Origin: Zymogenus sp964542895
Lineage (GTDB): Bacteria; Desulfobacterota; Zymogenia; Zymogenales; Zymogenaceae
Reading direction: 5' to 3'
Assembly: GCA_964542895.1 (NCBI GenBank)
Contig: CAZIWT010000003.1
Location: 9,273 to 73,272, forward strand
Length of the DNA: 64,000 nucleotides
Both the position numbers and the translations under genes were made by a program. The notes below the pieces were generated by a model, which worked only from the letters and a program-made list of their open reading frames with translations, did no database searches and was not told the origin of the DNA. Shown piece by piece: positions 1 to 9,365 of this stretch (position 1 is its first letter; the number at the start of each line of letters is the position of its first letter).

Positions 1-337
1 ATTGCTTCCACTTCATCATAGCTAAATTCCATAAGCCGTATTTTAGATGATCATACAGGCATAAAGGCCGGTCGTCGCCCACGGTGTGAGAGATAGTTTG
101 CTAACATATTATACACTGCATTTCGTCAAGTCTATTGAGCAACTCTTTGAGATGAACACCTACCTGTTTCCACAAAGCGAGAGCACGACCGATACTGTGG
201 ATGACGGTAAGACAATCAGAACAGAGCACGATTCAAGAATTGTTTGTCCAAACTTAATTCCAAAAGAAAAAAATGAATCTATATACTTAGAGTTTATTCT
301 ATCTACAAATAGGATCTCCCCATGAAAAGTAACACCC
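1..337. other. Left-edge region with no recognised gene
   Basis: No gene is supported here. A 79-codon open frame at 86-325 (+) has no Shine-Dalgarno sequence, low-complexity composition and no recognisable domain, so I do not call it. The region is AT-rich and lies downstream of the minus-strand CBS gene. Confidence 0.4.
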
Positions 338-748
338 CTACCCCAGGCTCTTGACCACGTCCTCCCTCGATATCATCCCAAGAAGCTCCATGTCGCTGTC
401 GACGACCGGAAAGCTCCTGAGCTTTGTCTCGACCATCAACTCCAGGACCCTGGTAAGAGGGGTTTCGGGGAAAACGGTAAGGGGCGCCGCGTTCATAACG
501 GCCTTAACGGTGTCGTCCAGGAGACCGTCGTAGTTGGGTATCATCGATTTTGGAGTTATTATGAAATGCCTCAGAAAATCGAGCTTCGTTACTATCCCCA
601 CCAGTTTATCCCCCTCCACCACCGGAAAAGAGTTGTAGTCGTGTCTCTCAAAGAGGGACTTTAACTCCCTCAGTCCCGTGTTCGGTGTAACGGAGACCAC
701 TTCTTCCGTCATCACATCCTTAACGTACATTAAAACGAAGTTCTTCAT
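338..748 (-). CDS. CBS domain pair protein
   Basis: A 136-residue protein made almost entirely of two tandem CBS motifs (about residues 8-65 and 78-136). Each shows the usual pattern: MTEEVVSVTPNTGLRELKSL with VVEGDKLVGIVTKLD, then APLTVFPETPLTRVLELM with VVDSDMELLGMISREDV. Such stand-alone pairs bind adenine nucleotides and sense energy or redox state; the ligand cannot be told from sequence. The start at 748 is supported by GGAGG a few bases upstream. It is divergent from the aldolase gene. Cytoplasmic, no membrane segment. Confidence 0.9.
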   Translation of the reverse strand: MKNFVLMYVKDVMTEEVVSVTPNTGLRELKSLFERHDYNSFPVVEGDKLVGIVTKLDFLRHFIITPKSMIPNYDGLLDDTVKAVMNAAPLTVFPETPLTRVLELMVETKLRSFPVVDSDMELLGMISREDVVKSLG

Positions 749-773
749 ATAAATCCCTCCAATAGAGCTGAAT

Positions 774-820
774 CTCGATTGAATATCAAATCGGACATTA
801 ATTAAGGTATCTCAATCGAG
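774..820. promoter_or_regulatory. Inverted repeat between divergent CBS and aldolase genes
   Basis: A perfect 9-bp inverted repeat, CTCGATTGA (774-782) and TCAATCGAG (812-820), lies in the AT-rich divergent promoter region. It could be an operator or a hairpin; nothing in the sequence names the regulator. Confidence 0.3.
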
Positions 821-915
821 GTGAAAAATCAACTCTAAAGATGGCCTTCAGTTGACAAAAACCTCAATATATGATAAACAAAAAACATTCAGCTTATATT
901 AAAAGGAGTATTGAT

Positions 916-1767
916 ATGCCGATAATTGACGCTATAGATCTCTACCAAGATGCAAAGAAGAGTGGATATGCGGTTGGCGCCTTCGACACGAACGTCGGCA
1001 ATCCCGACTTCATAATGTCGATAATCGACGCCGCAGAGGAGCTCGACAGCCCCGTCATAATCCAGGGGGGGGCCAAACCGCTTTCCGAGCTCTACGACAT
1101 CAGGGCCTTTGGGCGTGCCATAGTCTCGCTGGCCCAGGACAGGGAAGCCCGGGTCATACTGCATCTAAACCAAGTCACCGATCTCGACCAGATAAGGGCC
1201 GCACTGGACTGCGGCTTTAATTCCGTAATGATAAGCACGGGCCACATGTCCCTGAAAGAAAACATCGAATTCACGAAAAAGGCGGTCAAGATCGCGGAGG
1301 TCTATAACGCCGCCGTCGAGGGAAAACTGGGGAAGCTCGGAGGACGGGAGGACGCAAAAGAGACAACCCAATCGAGGACGGATCCCAAAGAGGCGGTAAA
1401 ATTCGTCAAGGAGACGGGAATCGACATCCTCGCCCCCTCCATCGGCACCGTCTACGGCATCCACCACGAAAAACCCAAGCTCGATCTGAATCTTCTATCC
1501 AAGCTTCAATCGGGCCTGGATATAGGGATGGCCATTCACGGGGCCTCCGGCCTGACGACCAGAAACTATAGGGACCTTATCGAGAGGGGCGCCGTCAAGA
1601 TCAACATATCGACCGCCATGAGAACGGCGTATATAAAAAACATCAAGGAAGCCCTAAAAAAGGCCCCCGAAACCACCCTCCCTTATGAGATCACGGCCAA
1701 GGCAAGGGATGAGATAAAGAAGATCGTCATTGAGCTAATGCGCCTCTTTAAGGGTCAGTGGGACTGA
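916..1767 (+). CDS. Class II fructose-bisphosphate aldolase family protein
   Basis: A 283-residue class II aldolase-family protein (FbaA/GatY/KbaY type), the zinc-dependent TIM-barrel enzymes that cleave ketose bisphosphates. Visible family features are the N-terminal YAVGAFDTNVGN segment, the VILHLNQVTDLDQIRAALDCGFNSVM strand-helix region (a His and Asp usually bind metal or substrate here), GKLGKLGGRED, the APSIGTVYGIHH segment, IHGASGL and KINIST. I chose ATG 916 because AAAGGAG precedes it; an in-frame ATG at 871 has no ribosome site. In canonical enzymes the second segment reads LHLDHG or similar, so the N for D change in HLNQV makes the exact substrate uncertain. Cytoplasmic. Confidence 0.85.
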   Translation: MPIIDAIDLYQDAKKSGYAVGAFDTNVGNPDFIMSIIDAAEELDSPVIIQGGAKPLSELYDIRAFGRAIVSLAQDREARVILHLNQVTDLDQIRAALDCGFNSVMISTGHMSLKENIEFTKKAVKIAEVYNAAVEGKLGKLGGREDAKETTQSRTDPKEAVKFVKETGIDILAPSIGTVYGIHHEKPKLDLNLLSKLQSGLDIGMAIHGASGLTTRNYRDLIERGAVKINISTAMRTAYIKNIKEALKKAPETTLPYEITAKARDEIKKIVIELMRLFKGQWD

Positions 1768-2237
1768 TTATGTGAAATAGAAGGACCAGGCCCAACCTAA
1801 AAAAACACCGCTTCCAAGAGCAAGGGGAGAGTTTTATTAACCGCGGCAACCGGGACTAAAAGACCCACCACAAAAACACAAAAATATACAGCTTGATATG
1901 AGCAAGCGTGGATGCCTGAAAAACCCGGAAGCACCGGCCCTTGTACGGAAAACTCGATCCCACTTCTTGGTGATTGTCTTTACCCCCTCCTGACCGGTGG
2001 GGCTTGAATCTTCATTTAGTTCGCCCGGATTATCACGGGTTCCCGACTTTTCACACCATATAGTCCCCAACTTTTTGCTTTCCACTTTTTTCTTGACAAC
2101 TTTATCCGGTTTATATATAAGGGAGTAGTTAGCCGTGCCTAATATTATTATTTGAATCAAATATTTAGGTCTAAAGCCGAAAGGGATTGCAAATACGGCG
2201 GTTAAAAAGGATTGTATAAAATCAATGGAGGCACAAA
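1768..2237. other. 470-bp intergenic region with a promoter
   Basis: No gene is supported. A minus-strand open frame at 1837-2265 is low-quality, lacks any domain and overlaps the start of the next gene. The right half is AT-rich and carries a good sigma-70-like promoter for the downstream gene. Confidence 0.5.
2093..2121 (+). promoter_or_regulatory. Sigma-70-type promoter for the ATC-hydrolase-like gene
   Basis: TTGACA at 2093-2098 and TATAAG at 2116-2121 are separated by 17 bp, matching the consensus closely. It lies about 115 bp upstream of the GTG start at 2238 and leaves a 5' leader of roughly 110 nt. Confidence 0.55.
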
Positions 2238-2954
2238 GTGGGGCAAAAGAAAGAGACGGTATCACCTAAAACAGTGCTGATGTTCAACATTTTTATCGCC
2301 CTCATTCAGAAAAAGATCTTGAGGGAGCGCTACGGGAAAGAGAAGACGGACGCGTGGCTCAAGAAGTCCCGGGGGATCTTCAAATCGCTATACAAGAAGA
2401 TGCCGGACATCGGCGGCAGGGACAATATGCTTTACAAAAACCTTGTAATGTCCACCTTCCTGATGCCGATGGCCCTCGTCATGAAGAAAGAGGGTCTTCC
2501 GACGAGGGAGATAGGCGAGCATATCTTCAACGTCGCGGAGAGGTCCAACGAGCTCTTTCTTCCGCTGATGAAGAGGATGTCCTACACCGATAAAAGCCAG
2601 GTCGAGAAGATGAGACTTGCGGCAAAGAGGTCACTCGACCGGAAATACCCGGGCGACTGGGTCTTCGAGTTCGTCGAGGGGGGAGACAAATATCTCTATG
2701 GCTACGACATTAGGGAGTGCGCGATCCACAAGTTCTGGCGTGACCAGGGCCTGGAAGATCTGGTCCCCTACCTGTGCCTGACCGACTGGGCGAAGTGGAA
2801 GACCATGGGGGTAAGCGTCGACAGGACAAAGACGGTCGCCAACGGCGGCGACCTCTGCGACTTCAGGTACTTGAGGGAGAAGGTGGAGTGTCCCTCCGGG
2901 TGGCCGCCGGAGTCGAACATCGAGTGGACGGGGAAGTTCGAGCGGGGGAGATAG
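2238..2954 (+). CDS. L-2-amino-thiazoline-4-carboxylic acid hydrolase family protein
   Basis: A 238-residue cytoplasmic protein resembling the ATC hydrolase family, named for the enzyme that opens the L-2-amino-thiazoline-4-carboxylate ring on the way to cysteine. The C-terminal half carries the family pattern: a YDIRECAIHKFW segment, then the LCLTDWAKWKTMG segment and the GGDLCDFRY segment near residue 200, with conserved Cys, Asp and Arg. Many members are distant and their substrate is unknown, so the name is a family label. GTG start chosen with GGAGG 8 bases upstream. Single gene behind its own promoter. Confidence 0.7.
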   Translation: MGQKKETVSPKTVLMFNIFIALIQKKILRERYGKEKTDAWLKKSRGIFKSLYKKMPDIGGRDNMLYKNLVMSTFLMPMALVMKKEGLPTREIGEHIFNVAERSNELFLPLMKRMSYTDKSQVEKMRLAAKRSLDRKYPGDWVFEFVEGGDKYLYGYDIRECAIHKFWRDQGLEDLVPYLCLTDWAKWKTMGVSVDRTKTVANGGDLCDFRYLREKVECPSGWPPESNIEWTGKFERGR

Positions 2955-3384
2955 GGGGAATAAAAGATGGAACTGAAGGGGGATTCGTATCCGATACAAT
3001 AAGCCTTTAGGAATTTTTTACTTGTATATAAAGGGTGCGAGTTTTTGGTTTTGTTTGTCGGCCAACCGCTCCCCATCAATCGGGTACCTAAAACAATCTC
3101 CCGATCCCCCTAATTAACAAAAGTCGAACGGCGAACCCGCCCGAGGCCCTCAAGGGGCCTTGTCAACCAATTCTCACCCGAGCACAAATGACCGCCCGCT
3201 CTTATTATTACAGACATGGCGGCTGCAAAAAGAGCGGGCTTATAGCATCTTCGGCCCCTTGAAGGCGTAAAGGGGAAAAAGCAAAATCAGGCGCCCATCT
3301 AATTGGCCCCCTGCCCTCCTTAAAAGCGCTATACCACCTTAAAGCATATCAAAGATTAGAGACTACCAAGCCGAAAAAAGGTGA
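2955..3384. other. 430-bp intergenic region with nested inverted repeats
   Basis: No gene is supported between these convergent genes. Its centre holds the nested inverted repeats described at 3151-3261; the rest has no recognised element. Confidence 0.45.
3151..3261. repeat. Nested inverted repeat (possible structured RNA or terminator)
   Basis: An outer perfect 9-bp pair, CAAGGGGCC (3151-3159) and GGCCCCTTG (3253-3261), encloses an inner perfect 10-bp pair, GCCCGCTCTT (3194-3203) and AAGAGCGGGC (3230-3239). There is no strong T-run after the arms. It sits between convergent genes, so a transcript end or structured RNA are both possible. Confidence 0.4.
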
Positions 3385-3855
3385 CTATTCCGGCTCATTC
3401 ACCGTAACGTTAAAGAGCTTCCTCGACACGTTGCCGTTAACATCCTCGATATATATCTCCGTCCTGTGTTTTCCCGCGGGGAACTCCGCCTCGGGAACGT
3501 CCAGCTTCGTCCCCTTAATATAGCTTTTAACCCTCGACGTGATGTTTATCGTAACGACCTTGAGGTAGTTTACCTTGAGGGTCTTCATGTTTACGTCGGC
3601 GCCGTCAGGCTTCTTCACAATCTCCACGTAGAGCCTGAAAGGGCCGGTCAAAACGGAGCCGTTCTTGGGGCTGTTGATCTTTATCGTCGGGCCGTTATCG
3701 ACCTCCTCCACGACCGCCCGGGTGACGCCCATACTCGCCTCTTCCGGGGTCACGAGGAGCACCACATCTCCCCCGGTCACTGCGGTGGGAGCGATCAGAA
3801 AGATAATAATAGCAAAAAACATCAGTGACCTTGAAAACAGGCTTTTTACCTTCAT
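3385..3855 (-). CDS. Small exported protein with an Ig-like domain
   Basis: A 156-residue protein with a clear signal peptide (about residues 1-28: basic start, hydrophobic core, then TAVTGG). The mature part has a pattern typical of bacterial Ig-like or cadherin-like beta-sandwich repeats: GPTIKINSPKNGSVL, a GPFRLYVEI strand and YIEDVNGNVSRKLFNVTV. Expected in the periplasm or on the surface. No catalytic motif. It lies directly downstream of the TPR-CHAT gene on the same strand with a 112-bp gap, so co-transcription is likely and a functional link to the CHAT protein is possible but unproven. Confidence 0.7.
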   Translation of the reverse strand: MKVKSLFSRSLMFFAIIIFLIAPTAVTGGDVVLLVTPEEASMGVTRAVVEEVDNGPTIKINSPKNGSVLTGPFRLYVEIVKKPDGADVNMKTLKVNYLKVVTINITSRVKSYIKGTKLDVPEAEFPAGKHRTEIYIEDVNGNVSRKLFNVTVNEPE

Positions 3856-3967
3856 CTTTTTACCCCCTTCAAAAAAATAGTTGACTTTTTCCTATTTTAC
3901 CTTATATGCGGTGAAAGTCAATATTTCGTTTGCTTAAAAAACCTGACGGCATTGCCGTTTCGATAGA

Positions 3968-6900
3968 CTACTCCCAATCCCCCATTATGACGAACGGCGC
4001 CCAGTAAAAGGGGTGTGAGAATTTCTCCATCGATTTCAGGGATAACTGGGCTTTTCTCAAGGCGGTCGGTTTATCCATCCCTTCTTTAAGGTTTTCGTAG
4101 AATTTTATCATAAAAAGGGCGGTTGAGTCGTCCGCCACCTCCCACAGCGTCACGACCAGAGAGGGCGTTCCGGCGTATATGAATCCCCGGGAGAGCCCGA
4201 TAAGCTCGTCCCCGCGCATGATCTGGGAGAGTCCCGTCTCGCAGGCGGAAAGTACCACGAGGGACGCGTTTTCGAGGTCAAGCCCGAAGAGCTCATTAAC
4301 CATCAGAAGCCCGTCGTTTTCCTGGTCTCCCGTGAGGTAGAGGGCGGAGGAGAGTGGGCTATCCCCCTTGAACTTCCCGTGACACGCAAGGTGGATAATC
4401 CGATAATCGGAAAACCTCTTCTTTCCGAGGGTCTCGGTGGCCCCCTTCCTTATATAGGCGTCCACGTCCGTCATCACCTCGTTTATCTCCCCCACCTCCT
4501 TTTCCGCAAAGGGAAGCGAGGTGTGTTTCGTCTTCGGATTTCCCAGCGCCAGGACTCTGCCTTCCGGTTTCTTTCTCTTCTCCAATATGAACCTCAAGAC
4601 GCTCGCGCTCGGATCGACGATCAGGGTGTACTTGTCAACGAGGTAATCCTTCCCGTCGTAGAGGGCGGAAAAGGGCAGATAATGAAGGGGGCCGTGGGGG
4701 ATTATAATCAGCTTCTCCTCATCCACATCTACAAGGACGTCGGAAAGGAGGAGATCGTACAGCTCCTTCGACTTTTTCTTGAAGTCCTCGAGGTCGAAGC
4801 CGTTCAGGGATTTCTTCAGCTCCACTACCTTCTCGAGCGCTTCGTCCCTCTTTATCTTTACGGTCTTGACGCTGAAATCGGATCCGGTAATCGAAAAGAC
4901 GAACAGGTCGTATTCAGTGGTGGTGTAAAACTCCAGTATACGAGTCCCCTCCGGAACCAGCGCCTGCACCTCGTTTAACGTCATCGGATTTACCGAAACA
5001 AGCGAGGCGAGTTCAGGATTGCTGACCCTAATCTCGTTAATAAGCTCGTTATACTCCTTTTTGACCTCCGATATCTTTCTGGTCTTGATCTTATCCGTGG
5101 CCTTCTCTCCCGATTCACCGTCCGAGACACCTTCGCCGGGGGAGCCCCCGCCGTCTTTGCCGTACAACTTCGTCAAGGTCTCCCTCAGGTTTTCCTCCCG
5201 CTCGATCAGCTTCCTGTCCGACTCCCCACCGACCACGACATTTTTCGTCCCCAGCATATCGAGAAACGACCTCGAGCGGGAGCGCTCCATGTAATTGAAC
5301 GCGTCATCGTATCGCTTAAGCTGTATAAGCGTCCAGATCATATATTCGTAGGCGTCTATCTTTCCCTTGGCGTAGGTGGTGCGGTGGGCCTCGCCCCCGA
5401 TCTCCCCCCTCACCTTCTCGACGGCGTCAATGGCGATCTTGTAGTAGTCCACGGCCTTCCCGTAATCTTTCAGGTGCATGTAGCTGTAGCCGAGATATGC
5501 GGCGCTGAAGCCGTAATAATTGATGTTGTCAATCTCCGCGCCCTTCTTCAGAGCCGGCTTTAGATATTTTATCGCCTTTTTGTAGTCCTCCTTCCCGGCG
5601 TAGAGCATCCCCAGTATCAGGGGGTCCTTGGCGGCCTTAAGGGTCGGCGCGTGTTTTTTGGCTATTCTCAGGGCCTTGGAATAGTAGTAGGACATCTTTA
5701 CGGTGTTTCCGGTCAGGTAGTATGAAAAGCCTATCCCGGCAAGTGCGAATCCCTCCCCCACGGGATCGTCTATCTCCCTGAAGATATCCAGGGCCTGGGT
5801 GTATATTTTCCTGGCCTCGAGGGGGGTCTCAACGTTGTTTTTCAAGGACGCGATCCCGATAAGGCAGTAGGCCTCTCCCTTCCTGTTTCCCAGCTCCCTG
5901 TATAACTTCAAGGACTTTTCATAATATGGGAGTGCGCTTTTGTAATCTGAGAGGCTCGTATATGTCCCGGCGATATCCCTCGATATCTCGGCCTGATAAG
6001 CTTTGTCCTCCAGCTCATCGGCGATGGCGAGGGCCTCTTTGAGGTAAGACAGCGCCTTCTCGTACCGGGCCATTACGTCGTACACTTTTCCGATCAGCTT
6101 CAGGCATAAGGCCTCGTTCCGTCTGTTACCCATCTTTCTTGAAATTTCCAGTCCCTTCTCAAAACTGCCTATCGATTCTTTGTGCTTATTGTTATCCTCC
6201 AGAAGAACGCCTATGTATATGTGGATCATAACCACAACCCGATAGTCCTCGGACTCGTCGTAGATCTCAAGGGCCCTCTTGAAAGCGGAGAGCGCATCGT
6301 CCGCTCGGCCCAGTTTCTTGTAAACGTTACCCAGGTCTATCAAGGTATTCCCCATACCCCTCTTATCTGCCGACTTCTCGTACAGCGCAAGTCCCTTTTC
6401 GCAATATGTGAGGGCGGTTTTGTGATCGGAAAGGGCGGAATATGCGGCGCCGATATCCCTTAAGAGCTTGGCCTCGGATCTTTTATCGCCCAGTTTTTGG
6501 GCAACGGTCAGGGCCTCATCAAAGTAAAAAAGCCCCTTGTCGCGTTTTCCCATAAGATTGTAGAGCTTACCTATGCTTATCAGGCATCTCGTCTCCCCAC
6601 GCTTGTCGGCAAGCTCCCTGTATATCTTTAGGGCCTTCTCAAAGCTCGAGACCGCCTCTTCATGTTTGGCCTGCTTCTCCAAGGCGGTGCCTATATATGT
6701 ATACACCCTTGCAAGGCTCGGCTTGTCGTCGATCTCGCCGTAGGGTATTATCGCCTCCCGGTACCTGGAGATCGCCTCGTCCAGCCGCTTTTGGGCGAGC
6801 ATCGCAACACCCATCCTTATCAGCGTGTCACCCATTCCCTTTTTATCCCCCGCCTTCTCGAAGAGGACGAGGGCCTTCTCGTAGTTTTCGAGCGCCGATG

Positions 6901-7036
6901 AGTAATCCGATTTCCCCAGGAACTCGTTTCCCTTTTTAAAATAAATATTGTCGTTGTCTTTACCTGCGGCCGGGCCCGGCAAGAATGCAGTGATTAGAAC
7001 GAAAAGGATGAATATAATTGAAGCCGTCCTCTTCAT
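3968..7036 (-). CDS. Exported TPR-repeat CHAT-domain putative protease
   Basis: A 1022-residue protein with a signal peptide (residues 1-25), a long array of TPR/Kinesin-light-chain-like repeats (about 28-590; recurring GDK(R/K)GxAxxLxxIGxxY and ALxYYEKALxIY patterns), an acidic/Gly linker near 620-650 and a C-terminal CHAT domain (about 700-1022). CHAT domains are caspase/separase-type cysteine proteases; the expected His (His886 in HLACHG) and Cys (Cys932 in SACETG) are both present, so it looks active. TPRs usually bind peptide partners. Export places it in the periplasm or outside, unlike CRISPR-linked CHAT proteases. GGGAGGT precedes the ATG. The repeats make it a plausible self-associating scaffold. 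Confidence 0.9.
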   Translation of the reverse strand: MKRTASIIFILFVLITAFLPGPAAGKDNDNIYFKKGNEFLGKSDYSSALENYEKALVLFEKAGDKKGMGDTLIRMGVAMLAQKRLDEAISRYREAIIPYGEIDDKPSLARVYTYIGTALEKQAKHEEAVSSFEKALKIYRELADKRGETRCLISIGKLYNLMGKRDKGLFYFDEALTVAQKLGDKRSEAKLLRDIGAAYSALSDHKTALTYCEKGLALYEKSADKRGMGNTLIDLGNVYKKLGRADDALSAFKRALEIYDESEDYRVVVMIHIYIGVLLEDNNKHKESIGSFEKGLEISRKMGNRRNEALCLKLIGKVYDVMARYEKALSYLKEALAIADELEDKAYQAEISRDIAGTYTSLSDYKSALPYYEKSLKLYRELGNRKGEAYCLIGIASLKNNVETPLEARKIYTQALDIFREIDDPVGEGFALAGIGFSYYLTGNTVKMSYYYSKALRIAKKHAPTLKAAKDPLILGMLYAGKEDYKKAIKYLKPALKKGAEIDNINYYGFSAAYLGYSYMHLKDYGKAVDYYKIAIDAVEKVRGEIGGEAHRTTYAKGKIDAYEYMIWTLIQLKRYDDAFNYMERSRSRSFLDMLGTKNVVVGGESDRKLIEREENLRETLTKLYGKDGGGSPGEGVSDGESGEKATDKIKTRKISEVKKEYNELINEIRVSNPELASLVSVNPMTLNEVQALVPEGTRILEFYTTTEYDLFVFSITGSDFSVKTVKIKRDEALEKVVELKKSLNGFDLEDFKKKSKELYDLLLSDVLVDVDEEKLIIIPHGPLHYLPFSALYDGKDYLVDKYTLIVDPSASVLRFILEKRKKPEGRVLALGNPKTKHTSLPFAEKEVGEINEVMTDVDAYIRKGATETLGKKRFSDYRIIHLACHGKFKGDSPLSSALYLTGDQENDGLLMVNELFGLDLENASLVVLSACETGLSQIMRGDELIGLSRGFIYAGTPSLVVTLWEVADDSTALFMIKFYENLKEGMDKPTALRKAQLSLKSMEKFSHPFYWAPFVIMGDWE

Positions 7037-7341
7037 TTTGACCTCCCATCTCTCATTAAAGAGAAAATAATTAGTCCAAAATCCCCTATTTATCCGCTAT
7101 TTTAGTACAAAAAGGGTCTATGTAAAGGATTTTTTTATTCCTTAGGACAATCCGGTTCACCGAATCCGTAATATTGTATTGTATTCAGGTCAAAAACAGT
7201 CTGAAGCCGATCGCTCTTTACAAAAAATTTTTGCTATTTCACCCCTTTACTTATCTTTAAAATAGCGATATTATTATGGCTGTCAAACTTTTTCACACAC
7301 CGCAGATTTCTATTTTCAATTCAAATTATCGGGAGGCCAAT
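7037..7341. other. AT-rich divergent intergenic region
   Basis: About 305 bp separate the CHAT gene from the divergent small exported protein. The stretch is AT-rich and presumably holds both promoters, but I could not settle on individual boxes. An upstream in-frame ATG at 7276 for the next gene lacks a ribosome site. Confidence 0.4.
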
Positions 7342-7740
7342 ATGAAACGAAAATTTATCGCTTCGATCATTTTAACATCCCTCCTCCTCATCACGACAAT
7401 CTCCCTTGCTGGGGGAATCGAATCCTACTACAAGATGAAGGGGGTCGTCAAAAAGGACGGCGTGGATACCTACGGCCAGGTTTTTAAGAAGGCGACCGAA
7501 ACGAGCAAGTACCTCGTCCTTACCGGCGATGTCGCCTTTCTCGTCGACGTCGCGTCAAAGACGGTCCACGACGTGGCGGTAAACAGCGTAAACGACAAGA
7601 CAAGGCCGGCGAAGATAAGCATCGGGATCATCTCCGAGGTTTCCGGCGCCGATTTCCGCTCCAAGGCAGAGACGGGAAGGCTGGGCTTCTCCTTCTCCTC
7701 CAAGGGGAGCAGGTATGTCGTCGTGGTAGAGGGAGGATAG
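7342..7740 (+). CDS. Small exported protein of unknown function
   Basis: A 132-residue protein with a signal peptide (residues 1-23, MKRKF then a hydrophobic core ending SLAGG). The mature part is predicted to be mostly beta-strand and I do not recognise a family. ATG 7342 is chosen because GGGAGG lies 5 bases before it and the signal peptide begins there. It is divergent from the CHAT gene, so a shared control region is possible. Confidence 0.65.
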   Translation: MKRKFIASIILTSLLLITTISLAGGIESYYKMKGVVKKDGVDTYGQVFKKATETSKYLVLTGDVAFLVDVASKTVHDVAVNSVNDKTRPAKISIGIISEVSGADFRSKAETGRLGFSFSSKGSRYVVVVEGG

Positions 7741-8034
7741 AGTAGGGATAGAGAGTCGGGGCCGACTTCGGATCGGATGGGGAAACGGTTTCTTCGAGAT
7801 ATCAAAATTTGCGGCTCGGCACCTCCCCACGATTTTCATGGAGAAATGCTCCGATCTTCGGGGTTCTAACTGCTGCTTAACCGGGGCTGGTTAAATATCA
7901 TTTCTGTCTTGATTGAGTATTAATAAGGGCAGGGGGAAAGAGATTCCTGCGTCTTTTTAAGGATTCGGAGACATTTCGTTTAGGCTGGCTTTTTCGAAGA
8001 TCCTACTGCTTTATCGATTTTCATGGAGGAGGTA

Positions 8035-9357
8035 ATGGATAAGATTCAATTTCCGAAGGGATTTCTGTGGGGCGGGGCGACCGCCTCCCACCAGGTGGAG
8101 GGCGGAAACGTAAACAACGACTGGTTCATAATGGAGCAACAGCCGGGAAAGATCATAGACGGGAGCGTATCCGGCGACGCCTGTGACCACTACAACCGCT
8201 ACCCCGAGGACTTCAAGCTTTTAAGCAAGCTCAATCACAACACCCACAGGTTCTCGGTCGAGTGGAGCCGGGTCGAGCCGGCAAAGGACTATTTCTCTCA
8301 GGTCGAGATAGATCACTACAAGAACGTCATAAAGTGCCTCAAGGATCTAAAGATCGAGCCTATGGTAACCCTTCACCACTTCACCACGCCCGTCTGGCTG
8401 GCCAGGCTCGGCGGGTGGAAAAACCCCGAGGCGGTAAGCCGATTCGAGAAGTTCGCAAGGGTAATGGCGGAGGCCTTCGGAAAGGACGTCAAGCTCTGGC
8501 TCCCGATAAACGAGCCGATGGTCTACACCGTCCTGTCGTACATGGACGGGGAGTACGCCCCTGCGGAGAAGAGGTTCTTCAAGGCGTTCAAGGTCCTGTA
8601 CCACATGATTAAGGCGCACGCGGTCTCCTATCACACAATAAAGGATGTGAACCCAAACGCCCAGGTGGGATTCAACAGACATATGAGGGTCTTCGATCCC
8701 CTGAGGGAGGACAATCCCCGGGACGCTTGGGTCGCAAAAAATCAAAACAAGAGCTTCAACCTTGACAGCCTCGAAACGCTTTATACCGGGGAGTCGGCCG
8801 GATTTATTAAGGTGCCGAGGAGGGACAGGGAGCTCATCCGGGGGAAGTTTGACTTTATGACCTTGAACTACTACGCCAGGGACAGCATCAAGTTCGATCT
8901 TCTTGCGCCGGGGAGGCTCTTCGGCAAGGCTGTTTTCCCGGAAGGGGCGGAGGCCTCCCACGAGGGGGCCACCGGCGACAGGCCGGAGGGGGAGGTCTAT
9001 CCCCACGGCATCTACAGGCTTCTGAAGCTCCTCTCGAAATACGGGAAGCCCCTCTACGTGACCGAAAACGGGATAGGCACCGACGACGACAGGAAGAGGA
9101 TCAGCTACGTCGTCCGGCATATCGCAGAAGTCGGAAAGGCAATCAAGGACGGGATGGACGTCAGGGGCTACTACCACTGGTCCACGCTTGACAACTTCGA
9201 GTGGGCGGAAGGGTACACCATGCGCTTCGGGATGATCCATGTCGACTTCGAGACCCAGAAGCGGACGGTAAAGGAGTCGGCAAAGGTCTTCTCCGACATC
9301 GCGAAGAAGAACTGCATCGACGGCGCCCTCCTCAAAAAATACGGGGTGAGCTTATAG
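8035..9357 (+). CDS. Glycoside hydrolase family 1 (beta-glucosidase-like)
   Basis: A 440-residue GH1 enzyme, a retaining beta-glycosidase with a TIM barrel. The N-terminal signature FPKGFLWGGATASHQVEGG is intact, the acid/base Glu is in LPINEP (Glu160) and the nucleophile Glu is in YVTENG (Glu344); the WSTLDNFEW segment near the C-terminus matches the sugar-binding loop. No signal peptide, so it acts on imported beta-linked sugars. ATG 8035 is preferred over ATG 8023 because GGAGG at 8025-8029 is 5 bases away. It is followed without a gap by the channel gene. Aglycone preference cannot be read from sequence. Confidence 0.93.
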   Translation: MDKIQFPKGFLWGGATASHQVEGGNVNNDWFIMEQQPGKIIDGSVSGDACDHYNRYPEDFKLLSKLNHNTHRFSVEWSRVEPAKDYFSQVEIDHYKNVIKCLKDLKIEPMVTLHHFTTPVWLARLGGWKNPEAVSRFEKFARVMAEAFGKDVKLWLPINEPMVYTVLSYMDGEYAPAEKRFFKAFKVLYHMIKAHAVSYHTIKDVNPNAQVGFNRHMRVFDPLREDNPRDAWVAKNQNKSFNLDSLETLYTGESAGFIKVPRRDRELIRGKFDFMTLNYYARDSIKFDLLAPGRLFGKAVFPEGAEASHEGATGDRPEGEVYPHGIYRLLKLLSKYGKPLYVTENGIGTDDDRKRISYVVRHIAEVGKAIKDGMDVRGYYHWSTLDNFEWAEGYTMRFGMIHVDFETQKRTVKESAKVFSDIAKKNCIDGALLKKYGVSL

Positions 9358-9365
9358 AAAGACGT

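Noticed and set aside
86..325. 79-codon open frame on the + strand
   Set aside because: No ribosome site, no domain and low-complexity sequence.
1837..2265. 142-codon frame on the minus strand
   Set aside because: No ribosome site or domain; it overlaps the promoter and start of the well-supported downstream gene.
3968..7036. CRISPR-associated CHAT protease (Craspase-type)
   Set aside because: It has a signal peptide and no cas genes nearby, so a type III-E-like role is unlikely.
8347..9240. 297-codon antisense frame inside the GH1 gene
   Set aside because: It is the opposite-strand shadow of a conserved enzyme gene; its composition follows the GH1 codons.
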